Below the pieces are notes generated by a model, which saw only the letters and a program-made list of their open reading frames with translations, did not search any database and had not been told where the DNA came from. From positions 1 to 34,922 of IMG/VR virus record IMGVR_UViG_3300008108_000400: 34,922 nucleotides of DNA; one strand, 5' to 3'. This document shows positions 16,160 to 23,087 of the stretch, piece by piece (position 1 is the first letter of the stretch; the number at the start of each line of letters is the position of its first letter). The stretch comes from a virus. Both the position numbers and the translations under genes were made by a program.

Positions 16160-17943
16160 CTATATTCGAGAGCATATACCACACTAAGTCCCCCAGGTAT
16201 ATCTCTCTGGGCCTGGCGCTTCGCAGGATTCAAGACGGATCAAGCGAGAAGACCATAGAGCTTGTCCGCAGCGGTGACAAGGAGTCAAAGAAGAAACTGC
16301 CTATCGTCCTGTTCAGCGGTCAGTTCTCTGATCGTACTGATGACGGGCTGTTTGACCACAGCGGATTCATCGTGCTTGACTTCGATCACGTTGGGTCAAC
16401 ACCAGAAGAGGTGACGCTTACAAAGTCAACTATTGGTACTGACCAATACGTTTACTCTGCATGGATGTCGCCATCAGGTGACGGCATCAAGGTGCTCGTA
16501 AGGATTACAAATCCTGAGCGACACAGAGACCACTTTAGGGCGCTCAAGGTTTACTTCAACAAGCAATACGGGATTACCCCTGACGACTCTGGAATCAACG
16601 AATCTAGGGCGTGCTTTGAGTCTCACGACCCAGACATAATCGTCAACGAGTCTGCTTCAAAGTTCGGGGCGTTCTCTAGTGAGAGAGCAGACACTCAGGT
16701 AGCCGTGGTTCGTGACCACTACACGGACTACATGAAGCTAAACCTCGCCGCCAAAATGATACGTGTCGCAGAGGATGGCAACAAGCATACCGCACTGCTT
16801 CGTGCTGCACGACTGTGTGGCGGGTATGTCTCAGCTGGGCGTATGGAGGAGGACGAAGCAATTCGGATTCTTCACAGGGAGATATGCAAGCGTAACATAG
16901 ACTCTGAGGAGCAGGCTATGATCACCATACGTGACGGGATAGAGCTTGGGAAGAAAGACCCAATCAAAACCCTCGTCTCGAATGAGAAGAGCGCTCAGCG
17001 TGAGATGCTCTTGAGTGATGGGGACATGTCGTTCATATCGTCTGACGATGAGGACTTCAGGTGGATTGACAGCTATGCAAATGGAGAGATACAAGTAGGG
17101 CTGGATACGGGTGACGCAAAGCTTGACGAGTACTTCAGGTACAAGAAAGAGTTCCTAATCATCAACGGACACAGCAACGTAGGTAAGACTACGATGGCGC
17201 TTTATCTCATGGTGAATGCTACTGTACGGCATGGATGGAAGTGGGTTGTGTACTCTTCTGAGAACAGGACCTCTTCGCTTAAGATGACTCTGATGCAGTT
17301 CGGGTTCAACAGGCGCGTAAATGAGATGTCGTATGATCAGCGCAAGGCTGCTTACAAGTGGGTTCAAGAGCACTTCACCGTGATCAACAACAACCAAGTG
17401 TATAGCTACGCAGAGATTATCCTGTTCCTTGAGAAGGTGCTGCGTCAGCAGGCTGTGGATGCGGTGTTTGTAGACCCGTACAACAGCCTAAAGCTTGACA
17501 TGGGCAACTCAAACATCGGGGTGCACGACTACCACTACGAGGCAGCGTCTGAGTTCCTGACGTTCAGCAAAGCAAACGACATCGCTGTGTGGCTGAACAT
17601 GCACGCCGTAACAGAAGCTCAGCGTAGGAAGGGTGATGATGGACTCCCTGTGGCTCCATACGCAGAGGACACTGAAGGTGGAGGCAAGTTCGTGAACCGA
17701 GCAGACTGCTTCATCACCATACACAGGAAGGTTCAAGCACCAGACGTAAGCCTACGTAAGACGACTGAGTTTCACGTTAGGAAAGTCAGGGAAACGGAGA
17801 CTGGAGGCGCTCCATCGCCAATAGACAACCCCGTTACGTTCACAATGAACACTCCGATGACTGCTTTCAGGGTGAATTCTACTGGAAAAGAACTGTTCGA
17901 TCCTGTTGGTTTACAGTTCAATGTGTACCATCAGTTCAATTAA
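16150..17943 (+). CDS. Primase-helicase fusion (AEP-like primase domain + RecA-type helicase)
   Basis: 597 residues with two parts. The N-terminal part resembles the BT4734/VirE-N type archaeo-eukaryotic primase domain typical of Bacteroidota mobile elements: acidic pair in FIVLDFDHV (D77, D79) and SPSGDGIKVLVRI (107-119). The middle (about 180-270) is helical. The C-terminal part is a DnaB/RecA-like ATPase: Walker A GHSNVGKTT (340-348), Walker B AVFVDPYNSL with D442, a following 'WLNMHAV' strand and the NRADCFITIHRK segment. It should prime and unwind DNA at the phage fork, like T7 gp4 in role but with a different primase type. Starts inside the DUF3310 gene. Confidence 0.85.
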   Translation: MQVTIFESIYHTKSPRYISLGLALRRIQDGSSEKTIELVRSGDKESKKKLPIVLFSGQFSDRTDDGLFDHSGFIVLDFDHVGSTPEEVTLTKSTIGTDQYVYSAWMSPSGDGIKVLVRITNPERHRDHFRALKVYFNKQYGITPDDSGINESRACFESHDPDIIVNESASKFGAFSSERADTQVAVVRDHYTDYMKLNLAAKMIRVAEDGNKHTALLRAARLCGGYVSAGRMEEDEAIRILHREICKRNIDSEEQAMITIRDGIELGKKDPIKTLVSNEKSAQREMLLSDGDMSFISSDDEDFRWIDSYANGEIQVGLDTGDAKLDEYFRYKKEFLIINGHSNVGKTTMALYLMVNATVRHGWKWVVYSSENRTSSLKMTLMQFGFNRRVNEMSYDQRKAAYKWVQEHFTVINNNQVYSYAEIILFLEKVLRQQAVDAVFVDPYNSLKLDMGNSNIGVHDYHYEAASEFLTFSKANDIAVWLNMHAVTEAQRRKGDDGLPVAPYAEDTEGGGKFVNRADCFITIHRKVQAPDVSLRKTTEFHVRKVRETETGGAPSPIDNPVTFTMNTPMTAFRVNSTGKELFDPVGLQFNVYHQFN

Positions 17944-17978
17944 CGCTTAATTCTCTCTCTATTGTCGGCTTTGTGTTG

Positions 17979-17986
17979 TAACTTTG
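17979..17986 (+). promoter_or_regulatory. -7 box TAACTTTG four nt before the GTG at 17991
   Basis: TAACTTTG matches TAnnTTTG, then CCGA and GTG 17991: the same 4-nt distance as at the two leaderless minus-strand genes. A TTG lies 14 nt upstream (17962-17964), shorter than usual. Suggests a leaderless transcript for the resolvase gene. Confidence 0.5.
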
Positions 17987-17990
17987 CCGA

Positions 17991-18524
17991 GTGAAGAGAG
18001 CAAAACGGGGGACGCCACCACGGGCCAGCGCTCGCAAGAAGCAGCTGGGACGTTACAAAAGCGGACTCGAAAAGCAGTGCGCTGATTTGCTTTGTGATCA
18101 CGGCCTAGACTTTGACTACGAAGAAGTGGAGTATACACTTGTGGATCAGTTCAAGTATGAGGGCGTGTATCATAAAATGACTGCCTCCTCTAAAGAGCTG
18201 TCAGATAGAACTGGTAAAGCAGTTCTTGCGATTAAGTACACTCCAGACTTCGTAGCAAAGGATAGGTCGTGGATCATAGAGACAAAAGGTTTTACTCCAT
18301 CTCATCACGACTTTCCTATGAGATGGAAGCTTTTCCTTCGTTATCTTTCGGATCTTGGCGAAACACCAAAGCTCTTTATCGTTAAGAATAGAGAGCAGAT
18401 AGAAGAGGCAATAAGAATCATAAAGAATGACGGACATAACAAAGTTGGAGCTAGCGAGAGTGTACGCACTCGCTACAGAAAGGATACAGATGGCAGCCGT
18501 AGATCTCTACGAGGAGCTGTTTGA
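17991..18524 (+). CDS. T7 endonuclease I-like Holliday junction resolvase
   Basis: A GTG start gives 177 residues. After a basic front (KRAKRGTPPRASARKKQLGR) the nuclease core appears: Y-K-S-G-L-E-K-Q with the catalytic Glu (about 26), IKYTPDFVAKD (catalytic Asp about 86) and WIIETKGF (Glu-x-Lys about 95-97). This order, SGxE...YTPDF...ExKG, is that of phage T7 endonuclease I, which cuts branched DNA before packaging. An insert between YTLVDQF and the PDF motif makes the core longer than in T7. The last 30 residues lie in a 98-nt overlap with the next gene and look unlike the rest, so they may be a recent extension. Confidence 0.83.
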   Translation: MKRAKRGTPPRASARKKQLGRYKSGLEKQCADLLCDHGLDFDYEEVEYTLVDQFKYEGVYHKMTASSKELSDRTGKAVLAIKYTPDFVAKDRSWIIETKGFTPSHHDFPMRWKLFLRYLSDLGETPKLFIVKNREQIEEAIRIIKNDGHNKVGASESVRTRYRKDTDGSRRSLRGAV

Positions 18525-18702
18525 TAGCAACGGAGAAGCAAAGACGCACCCAGGTCAGGTGACGAATTTGGTTTCTTCATTTAGGGCCAAGGCAGGGTAT
18601 GAGATGGATATGATAAGGGAGGCCGCAGTTCAGTACGCCGAACAACATAACCATCTCAATGGTAAATCAAAACAGACGAGCCTACTCGACTACAACGGGT
18701 AA
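18427..18702 (+). CDS. Hypothetical protein, 91 aa
   Basis: ATG 18427 lies inside the end of the resolvase gene (98-nt overlap), and the gene overlaps the next by 44 nt. The protein is helical (MTDITKLELARVYALATERI, QMAAVDLYEELFDSNGEAKT) with a second helix (VTNLVSSFRAKAGYEMDMIR) and a polar end. Helices of this kind suggest a small DNA or protein binder. No family recognised. Confidence 0.6.
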   Translation: MTDITKLELARVYALATERIQMAAVDLYEELFDSNGEAKTHPGQVTNLVSSFRAKAGYEMDMIREAAVQYAEQHNHLNGKSKQTSLLDYNG

Positions 18703-19159
18703 GGTAGCTGAGGCCAGATTCAAGGCGGCAGCTCAAGCACTTGGACTTACCGTAGAAAAATCTACTAGCGCAGAAGACACCAGAGAACACGTAGATTTCT
18801 GGATGGCTTATGACGGCGCTGGTAGATGGGGCGTTGACGTAAAAGGAAACAACATGCCTCACGAGATATGGTGCGAGTTCAAGAATGTCAGCGGCAACAC
18901 TGGATGGATGTACGGAGGAGCTACCATCATTGCCTTTGACATGCCTGAAGAAGGAGGATTCTGCATTGTAAATAGGGAAGATCTTGCCAGATATTGCGAA
19001 GAGAATGTAGAAGACGTATTCGTCAAACACCCTTTCGACGCATACAAAAAGAAGTATCAAAGGAAGGATAGACTTGACGTTATAACCAAGGTTTCAATCC
19101 TTGATTTGATGTCAATTCCTTCATACAGAGTGTGGTACTACTACGCAGATTATAAGTAG
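18659..19159 (+). CDS. Putative PD-(D/E)XK nuclease-like phage protein, 166 aa
   Basis: The protein contains TTTGKVAEARFKAAAQALGL (12-31) with a conserved Glu, then EHVDFWMAYDGAGRWGVDVKG (about 42-62), a D...D-x-K arrangement like the nuclease superfamily, and IWCEFKNVSGNTGWMYGGA, a block I recall from phage proteins of unknown function. FDMPEEGGFCIVNREDLARY follows. The VDVK motif is probably the catalytic triad. It sits with a resolvase and the reductase, in line with DNA processing. Catalysis is inferred from motifs only. It overlaps the preceding gene by 44 nt. Confidence 0.65.
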   Translation: MVNQNRRAYSTTTGKVAEARFKAAAQALGLTVEKSTSAEDTREHVDFWMAYDGAGRWGVDVKGNNMPHEIWCEFKNVSGNTGWMYGGATIIAFDMPEEGGFCIVNREDLARYCEENVEDVFVKHPFDAYKKKYQRKDRLDVITKVSILDLMSIPSYRVWYYYADYK

Positions 19160-19164
19160 ATTTG
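19157..19164 (+). promoter_or_regulatory. -7 box TAGATTTG upstream of the reductase gene
   Basis: TAGATTTG matches TAnnTTTG and begins in the stop codon of the preceding gene. Predicted start near 19169, leader about 45 nt before ATG 19215. No TTG is seen 20 nt upstream, so strength is uncertain. Confidence 0.42.
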
Positions 19165-19214
19165 CCCCCCTGTAAAAGCTAAACACCAATACACCAAACA
19201 AACACTTTTAAAAA

Positions 19215-21098
19215 ATGAGTTCTTCCATTCCATGGGGGGAGGTAGGTTACCCCGTCTTCAAAAGAACCTATGCACGAGCCGTTGAAAATCGCACAGAAGA
19301 ATGGCCTGAAACCGTAGAGCGAGTAATCAATGCTTGCAACGATCAGCTTGGATGTGGCTTCAACGAAGTAGACAAGCAAGAGATACGAGACATCATGCTC
19401 AACCTTAAGGGCACGGTGGCTGGACGTTTCTTGTGGCAGCTAGGCACAGAGACCGTAGACAAGCTTGGCTTGCCTTCGTTGCAGAACTGTGCGTTCGTAG
19501 TCGTTGACGAAGAGGTGCGTCCATTTACGTGGGCATTCGAGATGCTCATGCTTGGCAGCGGAGTTGGATTCAACATTCAAAGGGAGTACATAGACGGGCT
19601 GCGCCCTCCGTTTAAGGACGTAATCATTGAAAGAGTAGATCGAAATGACGCTGATTTTATTGTACCTGATAGTAGGGAGGGGTGGGTTGAGCTCCTTAAA
19701 AGAGTTCTTGAGGCATCTTTCTACACGGGTAAAGGGTTTACGTTCGCGACTCATCTGATCCGATCTAAGGGATCACCTATCAAGGGATTCGGCGGCGTAG
19801 CAAGCGGTCCTGAGGATTTGGTTTGGGGTATGTTCGAGATTAACAAGCTGCTCAACGGGAAGAACGGGGGATGCCTAACTTCAGTGGACTGCCTTGACAT
19901 TATGAACATCGTCGGTCGCATCGTGGTAGCAGGTAACGTGAGACGCTCTGCACAGATTGCTATCGGTGACGCTACCGATGTGGAATACTTGAACGCTAAG
20001 CGTTGGGACCTTGGCAACATTCCTAACTGGAGGGCCATGTCAAATAACAGCGTGGTGTGCTCCAACACAGAACTCCTGCCAGAGGAATTTTGGGAGGGGT
20101 ACAAGGGCAACGGAGAGCCATACGGATTGATCAATCTCGTAGCAGCTCGACGCATGGGACGCACCCATGAGACTGAATACCCAGATCCAGATGTGCAGGG
20201 ATTCAACCCCTGTGCAGAGCAGAGCCTTGCAAACTTCGAGACGTGCTGCTTGGCAGAAATCTACCTGCCTAACATCGAGTCATATACTGAGCTGAAGAAG
20301 GTGGCCAGATACCTGTACCGCATCAATAAGCACAGCCTTGCCATCAAGTGTGCGGTCCCAGAAACGGAGCATATCGTACACAAGAACATGCGTATGGGGA
20401 TTGGCGTGACGGGTTACTTGCAGGCTACAGAACAGCAGCGCTCTTGGCTTAGCGACTGTTACACTTACCTCAGGGCATACGACGAAGAGTACTCGAAGAT
20501 CTCAGGTTTCAATCATAGCATTAAGCTGACTACGGTAAAGCCTTCTGGAACACTCAGTCTTCTCGCTGGGGTAACCCCAGGTGCTCACCCAGCTTACAGC
20601 CAGTACTACATCCGTCGAATCAGGATGGCTTCAGGCACTCCGCTGGTGAACGCAGCTAAAGAGGCTGGGTATCCTGTAGAGTTCGTCCGAAACTTTGACG
20701 GAACAGAGGACCACAGCACGGAGGTTGTAAGCTTCCCATGCAAGTTTCCTGAAGGAACCAAGCTCGCTAACGACATGACTGCCGTGGATCAGCTTGAGGT
20801 GATTAAGCGGTTGCAGAAAGAGTGGTCAGATAACGCCGTGTCTGTGACCATATACTACAGGAAAGAAGAGCTGGATGAGATAAAGGCTTGGCTCAAGAAT
20901 AACTACGCTAACGTCAAGACCGTTTCTTTCTTGCTGCACAATGACCACGGGTTTGATCAGGCCCCTCTCGAAGAGATCAGCAAGGATCGATACGAAGAGA
21001 TGTCGGCCATGGTAAAGCCATTGGTATCAGTTGATGGTATCAAGTTCGAAGATCTTGACATCACAGATTGTGATTCAGGCGCATGTCCAGTGAGATGA
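19215..21098 (+). CDS. nrdJ: Adenosylcobalamin-dependent (class II) ribonucleoside triphosphate reductase
   Basis: The 627-residue protein matches the monomeric class II reductase of the Lactobacillus leichmannii type. Active-site residues are readable: C92 in QNCAFV and C344 in NFETCCL (redox pair), C333 with E335 and N331 in FNPCAEQ (thiyl radical site), VKPSGTLSLLAGVTPGAHPA near 440, and the C-terminal shuttle pair C619/C624 in DCDSGACPVR. It makes deoxynucleotides for phage DNA without oxygen or a small subunit but needs vitamin B12 from the host. It ends the plus-strand replication block, behind a promoter box at 19157 and before a strong terminator. No thioredoxin or other reductase gene is seen in the window. 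Confidence 0.93.
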   Translation: MSSSIPWGEVGYPVFKRTYARAVENRTEEWPETVERVINACNDQLGCGFNEVDKQEIRDIMLNLKGTVAGRFLWQLGTETVDKLGLPSLQNCAFVVVDEEVRPFTWAFEMLMLGSGVGFNIQREYIDGLRPPFKDVIIERVDRNDADFIVPDSREGWVELLKRVLEASFYTGKGFTFATHLIRSKGSPIKGFGGVASGPEDLVWGMFEINKLLNGKNGGCLTSVDCLDIMNIVGRIVVAGNVRRSAQIAIGDATDVEYLNAKRWDLGNIPNWRAMSNNSVVCSNTELLPEEFWEGYKGNGEPYGLINLVAARRMGRTHETEYPDPDVQGFNPCAEQSLANFETCCLAEIYLPNIESYTELKKVARYLYRINKHSLAIKCAVPETEHIVHKNMRMGIGVTGYLQATEQQRSWLSDCYTYLRAYDEEYSKISGFNHSIKLTTVKPSGTLSLLAGVTPGAHPAYSQYYIRRIRMASGTPLVNAAKEAGYPVEFVRNFDGTEDHSTEVVSFPCKFPEGTKLANDMTAVDQLEVIKRLQKEWSDNAVSVTIYYRKEELDEIKAWLKNNYANVKTVSFLLHNDHGFDQAPLEEISKDRYEEMSAMVKPLVSVDGIKFEDLDITDCDSGACPVR

Positions 21099-21148
21099 AA
21101 CCCATATCTCAATGCTGGATTAGTCAGCTGTACTACTTTGAAATAATT

Positions 21149-21177
21149 GAGGGGGCGCATGGCCCCCTCTTTTTTTT
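21149..21177 (+). terminator. Strong rho-independent terminator after the reductase gene
   Basis: GAGGGGGC (21149-21156) and GCCCCCTC (21162-21169) form a perfect 8-bp stem with loop GCATG, followed by eight Ts. It separates the plus-strand genes from the convergent minus-strand late genes that end at 21213. Confidence 0.92.
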
Positions 21178-21212
21178 CACATACAATGCCCTTGTAAGGC
21201 TATAAGGTTACA

Positions 21213-21413
21213 TTACTTAAATCTAGCCTTCTCGTTTATCTTCACTGTAGTTCCGTCAGACATCTTGCCCTTTGCTTTGAAATGATTTCTCTTGACAGTA
21301 CCGTCAGGGTTTGTCACCAAAACAAATTTCCCAGTAACAGGAACTTCTTTGTCGTCTATTCCGACAGTCCAAGTGCCCTTTTCTTTTGTTCTAGTTCTTT
21401 TCTTGGGAGTCAT
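21213..21413 (-). CDS. Small basic hypothetical protein, 66 aa
   Basis: Last gene of the late operon. The protein MTPKKRTRTKEKGTWTVGID and DKEVPVTGKFVLVTNPDGTV shows beta strands with a basic N- and C-terminus (KINEKARFK). ATG 21413 overlaps the end of the metalloprotease gene by 23 nt. A TATCTTTG box at 21476-21469 inside that gene may give it a separate transcript. No family recognised. Confidence 0.62.
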   Translation of the reverse strand: MTPKKRTRTKEKGTWTVGIDDKEVPVTGKFVLVTNPDGTVKRNHFKAKGKMSDGTTVKINEKARFK

Positions 21414-22632
21414 TTATCTTTCTTATTATTTCGTGAATGTCTTCGGGCTTAGTCGCCAACTGCCTAGGCAAAGATAATCCAAAACAATTACAATTTTGTC
21501 CATACACATTGAGCAGGTAGAGAACGTCGTTTGACGTGACCATGTGATCCAGATCTATATCTCCTTCTGTGCAGAACTCGCAACCCATGTTAGAAAGCAT
21601 GACAAGCAAGTCGCTTGTACCTATGTGACAATCCCCGTCTAAATCCCCGAAACAAAACACCTCATCAGAAAACAAGTCAGACCTTTGATACTCAAGCATA
21701 GCATGCATACGCTCTATCTGTCCTTCAGTAAACACGTCTCTGCATTCTTCTGGACAGTAGTCCATATGATTGTTGGGGTAGAACTGCACCCCTCCGTAAT
21801 TCATCAATGGGCAATGATACCCTGGAACATCTGGACAGCCTTGGCTAGCCTTTGTAGGAGGCGTGTCGCACACGTAGTCTCCACTGTGTTCACAAGGGCC
21901 TAGGTATTGACCGCAGTTAGATATGGCGCTTGCACCGTTCTTAAACACATGATGCAGTCCGCAGTAGTGACCAACCTCGTGAGTAAGCGTTTCGTTCTCA
22001 AACCTGAACGTGAGGTGAGGACCGTAGGTCCCCATCACTTCTGTCTCTACCCATACCCCGTCCAACACGCTATATGGAATATATGTAACCCATGCAAAAC
22101 CAAGGATCGATGAGCAGAAGTCTGGGGCAACGTAGATGTTGCAATACTCTGCCGTATTCCATTTGACCATGTTGCTCCACTGAGCCATCTGCGTTCCGTA
22201 CTGAGGAAAGCACACCCCAGATCCTGACCTATACGAAGAGGCCCATGTGAAGCTGTTCAGATTGGTATAATCGATGTCCTCAAGAGTGAACGAGATGTCA
22301 GTTCCTTCAAAGTCCACATTCAGCTGAACCATAGCATCCTCAATAATCGACTCTTGGATTTGGCTATTGGCAAACGCTGTATCCCAAAGCACATGAACTA
22401 CGCACTTAATTTCTTTGTGGCTATATGCAGTTCTATTTTTTGTGTGGTTCTTTGGGAGTATGTCTTCTTGAGGCCCCATAACGAAGCACTCCTCTTGAGC
22501 TACAGCTGGGGAGGAGCATGACGAGAACGCCATAAAGAGTAACACGACCATCACGGCCAGCACCTTCAAAAACACAAACGCACTACAATCGTATACCGTA
22601 TCGTATATGCTGGCTGATTCTCCTGTTCTCAT
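21391..22632 (-). CDS. Exported M43-type metalloprotease with dockerin-like repeats, 413 aa
   Basis: The N-terminus has a hydrophobic helix (FLKVLAVMVVLLFMAFSSCS, about 21-40) with a lipobox at C39 and an alternative cleavage after PAVAQ; either way export is predicted. The catalytic domain carries HEVGHYCGLHH (H218, E219, H222, H228), the HExxHxxGxxH zinc site of the pappalysin M43 family, followed by the Met-turn NHMDYCPEECRDVF (M290). Many Cys suggest disulphides. The C-terminal part has two dockerin-like Ca-binding repeats, GDLDGDCHIGTSDLLVML (329-346) and GDIDLDHMVTSNDVLYLL (357-374). The gene is ATGA-coupled to the holin-like gene, so it is a candidate lysis or envelope-attack factor; a virion or secreted role is equally open. 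Very unusual in a phage. Confidence 0.88.
   Translation of the reverse strand: MRTGESASIYDTVYDCSAFVFLKVLAVMVVLLFMAFSSCSSPAVAQEECFVMGPQEDILPKNHTKNRTAYSHKEIKCVVHVLWDTAFANSQIQESIIEDAMVQLNVDFEGTDISFTLEDIDYTNLNSFTWASSYRSGSGVCFPQYGTQMAQWSNMVKWNTAEYCNIYVAPDFCSSILGFAWVTYIPYSVLDGVWVETEVMGTYGPHLTFRFENETLTHEVGHYCGLHHVFKNGASAISNCGQYLGPCEHSGDYVCDTPPTKASQGCPDVPGYHCPLMNYGGVQFYPNNHMDYCPEECRDVFTEGQIERMHAMLEYQRSDLFSDEVFCFGDLDGDCHIGTSDLLVMLSNMGCEFCTEGDIDLDHMVTSNDVLYLLNVYGQNCNCFGLSLPRQLATKPEDIHEIIRKINDSQEKN
21469..21476 (-). promoter_or_regulatory. -7 box TATCTTTG inside the metalloprotease gene
   Basis: Minus strand 21476-21469 is TATCTTTG in the context GGATTATCTTTGC, identical over 12 nt to the box ahead of the giant gene (32809-32802). 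A TTG is 14 nt upstream. Could transcribe the 66-residue gene alone, with a leader of about 50 nt. Confidence 0.42.
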
Positions 22633-23087
22633 CTTTTATTTAGTTTTACTTTTTCATAGGATCTTCCAGCAAAGTATGCTGTAAATGCGGTAGTCATCAG
22701 TATGCTGAACGTGTCTATATACGCTGATTTTATGTTAAACAACACTTTATCAGCGCTATCCATAGCTACAAATATAGTAAAAACAAAGACCAGATAACAC
22801 AACATGATTGGCCTTATGTTCTTTGATAACCAAGAGTCAGACATCATATCCGCCTTCCATCTCTCGGTTACGTTATTCTGTGCGTTAGCCTCGTAATCAA
22901 GCAGCATCTTCTCAAACTCCATCTTTTCCTGAGCGGTCATGTTGGGGTCAAGATCAATCAGCCTTTTCACAACGCCAAGGGCTCCTTGGTCTGGAAGCAG
23001 CTCGCCTACTGTGTCGAGGACTTGCGGGGCTTTGTCTTTTAGCCAAGTTCCCAATTTGGTATCTTTTAGTTTCTTTCTGTCTCTCAT
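22629..23087 (-). CDS. Holin-like protein (3TM/GTA holin type), 152 aa
   Basis: The C-terminal half fits the GTA-holin/3TM family: RWKADMMSDSWLSKNIRPIM (about 76-95) then LCYLVFVFTIFVAMD as one membrane span and YIDTFSILMTTAFTAYFAGR as a second. The 'SDSWLSKNIRP' block is the family's hallmark. The N-terminal half is soluble and helical (KAPQVLDTVGELLPDQGALG). Expected role: forming membrane lesions at the end of infection to release the M15 endolysin, whose gene lies in the other minus block. It overlaps the stop of the giant gene and the start of the metalloprotease gene. Confidence 0.78.
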   Translation of the reverse strand: MRDRKKLKDTKLGTWLKDKAPQVLDTVGELLPDQGALGVVKRLIDLDPNMTAQEKMEFEKMLLDYEANAQNNVTERWKADMMSDSWLSKNIRPIMLCYLVFVFTIFVAMDSADKVLFNIKSAYIDTFSILMTTAFTAYFAGRSYEKVKLNKR

